A DNA stretch of 64,000 nt, from NCBI GenBank assembly GCA_017460625.1, contig JAFUAT010000010.1, positions 35,326 through 99,325 on the forward strand, written 5' to 3'. The position numbers and the translations under genes are program-made. The DNA comes from Candidatus Saccharimonadota bacterium. GTDB taxonomy: Bacteria > Patescibacteriota > Saccharimonadia > Saccharimonadales > Saccharimonadaceae. Positions 62,188-64,000 of this stretch are shown in pieces (within the stretch, counting starts at the first letter, position 1; the number at the start of each line of letters is the position of its first letter). The notes under the pieces are model-generated. The model did no database searches, had not been told where the DNA came from, and saw nothing but the letters and a program-made list of their open reading frames with translations.

Positions 62188-62991
62188 CTAATCTTCCCAG
62201 TTTCTATTGCAATTTGTATTTAGGATATTTTCAATAGTAGATTTTTCATCTGTAGATACTGACAAACCGTATTTATTCTTAATATTTACCTGATAGATCA
62301 CATACCTACACCAGAACTTCTCATTTGATGGCAGCCATTCCGAAGCGTCCTTATCGCCCTTACTGCGGTTTACCCTAGCGGAAGTTGCCATTAACACGTC
62401 CTCATCATTGACATAGGTTTTCCATTGGTCATTACTCCAGGTATAGCCTCCAGAAATCCAGGCATTGCCTTTTGCCACAATGTGATCAACATCAATCCCA
62501 CCGCCGTTTACTAAACGATTGTATTTTACTAGTGTCCCGGTATAATAATCAAACATTGTGCCAGATTTAACTTTGCAGTTAATCTCATCAACCTTTTCAT
62601 TCAGAATATCCCTAGTGAGAATATCATATCTAGTTGGACAGCCGTCATTGTCGGCATCATACCATTCTGGCATTACTTGACTATTGTAATCTGGAATATT
62701 CGTGGTATTTGAGCGAATTAGGAGAGAATTAAGCGTAGATTTGGCAGATTTTAATTCTTGGACTGAAACGGTATAGATCGGCTCAAAGTCTTGAACGTCT
62801 TGTGTCGTAAACACACCCGTAGCATAGCCACCTACTCCAGTTGCAATTGCTGTACCAACAGCACCAACAATTAAAGCAGCTGATTTCGACTTAGAGTTTT
62901 TAGCTAGGTTCTTTGTGACTATATCTATTACAATTTTAACACAATCGGACCACACTGAAAATAAACAACGTCGATAACGCAGAATTTGCAA
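62188..62991 (-). CDS. secreted HNH nuclease (DUF1524-like)
   Basis: The 267-residue frame has a hydrophobic segment at about 38-60 (SAALIVGAVGTAIATGVGGYA), likely a signal or anchor, and a C-terminal domain with DVDHIVAKGNAW (HNH-like His), DVLMATSARVNRSKGDKDASEWLP and the WC..Y end motif, plus four cysteines. This is the GmrSD/DUF1524-type layout seen in exported nucleases of Actinobacteria. The first 20 codons, rich in Arg and Cys, look non-coding, so the true start is probably further in, near 62940, where TAAAAT appears; no clear ATG is there. With ComEC it could help harvest DNA. Confidence 0.72.
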   Translation of the reverse strand: MQILRYRRCLFSVWSDCVKIVIDIVTKNLAKNSKSKSAALIVGAVGTAIATGVGGYATGVFTTQDVQDFEPIYTVSVQELKSAKSTLNSLLIRSNTTNIPDYNSQVMPEWYDADNDGCPTRYDILTRDILNEKVDEINCKVKSGTMFDYYTGTLVKYNRLVNGGGIDVDHIVAKGNAWISGGYTWSNDQWKTYVNDEDVLMATSARVNRSKGDKDASEWLPSNEKFWCRYVIYQVNIKNKYGLSVSTDEKSTIENILNTNCNRNWED

Positions 62992-63086
62992 CCAACGTCA
63001 CAATTATTTCTATCCTTTTTTAATGTAAAATTCGTTATAATAGTAACTAGAATATTGAGCAACTATATTTTTAAAAGGAGACATTT

Positions 63087-64000
63087 ATGGCATTACAGCT
63101 AACCGACGAATGGGACAAAGTATTCGAAAAAAGCGACAAAGTAAACCACAGAAAGGTTTCTTTCAGAAACCATTTCGGAATTGAAATAGCGGCAGATTTA
63201 TACGAACCGAAAGAAAAGAACGGCAAGTTGCCGGCAATTGCTATTTCTGGACCATACGGTGCAGTTAAAGAGCAGTCGTCTGGCCTCTACGCTCAAACCT
63301 TAGCGGAACGTGGTTTTTTGACTCTAGCTTTCGACCCATCATTTACTGGCGAATCCGGTGGTGAAACTCGTTACATGACTTCCCCGGATTTGAATGTAGA
63401 AGATTATCAGGCCGCCGTAGATTATTTGTCTAATTTAGACGAGGTGGACGCAGACAAACTCGCCATCATTGGTATCTGCGGTTGGGGTGGTATGGCGCTT
63501 CAGGCCGCTTGTCTTGAAACTCGCATTAAGGCCGTTATTGCTAGCACGATGTATGACATGACGCGCGTAGCTGGAAATGGCTATTTCGATGCCGATAATA
63601 ATAAAGACGCACGCAAAAATGCTCGCAAAGCAATAAATAATCAACGTACCGAAGATTATAAAAACGGCGAATATAAGCTCGCTGGCGGCGTGGTAGATCC
63701 AGTTCCAGATGATGCGCCTGAGTTCCTTCAAGACTACCACGCATATTACAAAACGCCACGCGGCTACCATAAACGTAGCCTTAATTCTAACGGCGGTTGG
63801 GCTATTCAGACGAACGGCTCTCTCGCGAATACGCGCATTTTAACTTACGCGAACGAAATCGACATACCAGTTTTGATTATTCACGGCGAAAAGGCACACT
63901 CACGCTACAATAGTGAAACGGCATTCGACATGATTACGGGTGCAACCAAAACCAACGGCGTAACTCCAGAACCATATACCGGTGTCTACCCACTCGGAAG
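63087..64000 (+). CDS. alpha/beta hydrolase (YcjY-like), partial
   Basis: ATG 63087 (AAAAGGAG before it; TATAAT at 63036-63041) opens a frame still running at the window end, 304 codons long. It shows the N-terminal DLYEPKEKNGKLPAI strand, TLAFDPSFTGESGG with the oxyanion region, and IIGICGWGGMALQAA where the nucleophile elbow should be, then STMYDMTR and IPVLIIHGEK before the edge. The expected Ser of GxSxG is replaced (Cys or Trp there), as far as I recall a feature of this subfamily. No signal peptide is present, so it is cytosolic. Confidence 0.85.
   Translation, partial: MALQLTDEWDKVFEKSDKVNHRKVSFRNHFGIEIAADLYEPKEKNGKLPAIAISGPYGAVKEQSSGLYAQTLAERGFLTLAFDPSFTGESGGETRYMTSPDLNVEDYQAAVDYLSNLDEVDADKLAIIGICGWGGMALQAACLETRIKAVIASTMYDMTRVAGNGYFDADNNKDARKNARKAINNQRTEDYKNGEYKLAGGVVDPVPDDAPEFLQDYHAYYKTPRGYHKRSLNSNGGWAIQTNGSLANTRILTYANEIDIPVLIIHGEKAHSRYNSETAFDMITGATKTNGVTPEPYTGVYPLG

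Overview
The window looks like a piece of a small-genome, host-dependent bacterium of the Candidate Phyla Radiation, most likely Candidatus Saccharibacteria (TM7). This is inference: there is no rRNA in the window and no database search was run. Supporting it are moderately AT-rich DNA read with the standard code, short intergenic gaps, many secreted or single-pass proteins of unknown function, type IV pilus pseudopilins with a PilB-type ATPase and ComEC (DNA uptake), and an isolated agmatine-deiminase ATP pathway without biosynthetic neighbours.

Layout. 1-8.7 kb: lipid and sugar transferases (plsC, GT8), a redox cluster (glutathione peroxidase, thioredoxin, a shortened thioredoxin reductase), bL25, the hrcA-grpE heat-shock operon with a CIRCE operator, an adenylate-kinase-like protein and a lamin-tail surface protein. 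8.8-11.3 kb: membrane protein, small helical protein, a cysteine-less flavoprotein disulfide reductase homologue, and initiator tRNA. 11.3-16.3 kb: three pseudopilin-like genes, tRNA-Ile(UAU), a conserved 67-residue protein, and cell-division or envelope proteins. 16.3-23.8 kb: gpmI, the agmatine operon (carbamate kinase, putrescine carbamoyltransferase, antiporter, agmatine deiminase) and pgi. 24-32 kb: aminopeptidase N, ftsH (frameshifted near its 3' end), two tRNA-Pro, aspS, a DsbA-like protein. 32-43 kb: CBS protein, a secreted peptidoglycan hydrolase, an MMPL exporter with a YhgE-like partner, methyltransferase, tRNA-Arg, pilB-like ATPase, pyrG. 43-48 kb: a foreign-looking membrane pyrophosphatase with a structured leader, tRNA-Ser with a duplicated 3' end, yebC, comEC and a wrecked FISUMP-domain surface gene. 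48-55 kb: dnaK behind a double CIRCE promoter, then a surface-polysaccharide operon (sugar-phosphate transferase, glycosyltransferase, O-antigen-ligase-like). 55-64 kb: accessory region with a beta-helix surface protein, a MATE transporter fused to a cytidylate-kinase-like domain, a broken cation-efflux gene, a MerR/flavodoxin/aldo-keto reductase module, a secreted HNH nuclease and an alpha/beta hydrolase cut by the window end.

Metabolically, agmatine is converted to putrescine, CO2 and ammonia with one ATP made by carbamate kinase. Pgi and GpmI represent glycolysis. The pili, ComEC, secreted nuclease and peptidoglycan hydrolase fit a cell living on the surface of another bacterium.

The most general signal is in the start regions. 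About twenty genes on both strands have an extended -10 box (TGnTATAAT) placed exactly 6-7 bases before the ATG, so their mRNAs should be leaderless. A minority, including dnaK, bL25, the 67-residue protein and the pyrophosphatase, have real leaders with Shine-Dalgarno sequences.
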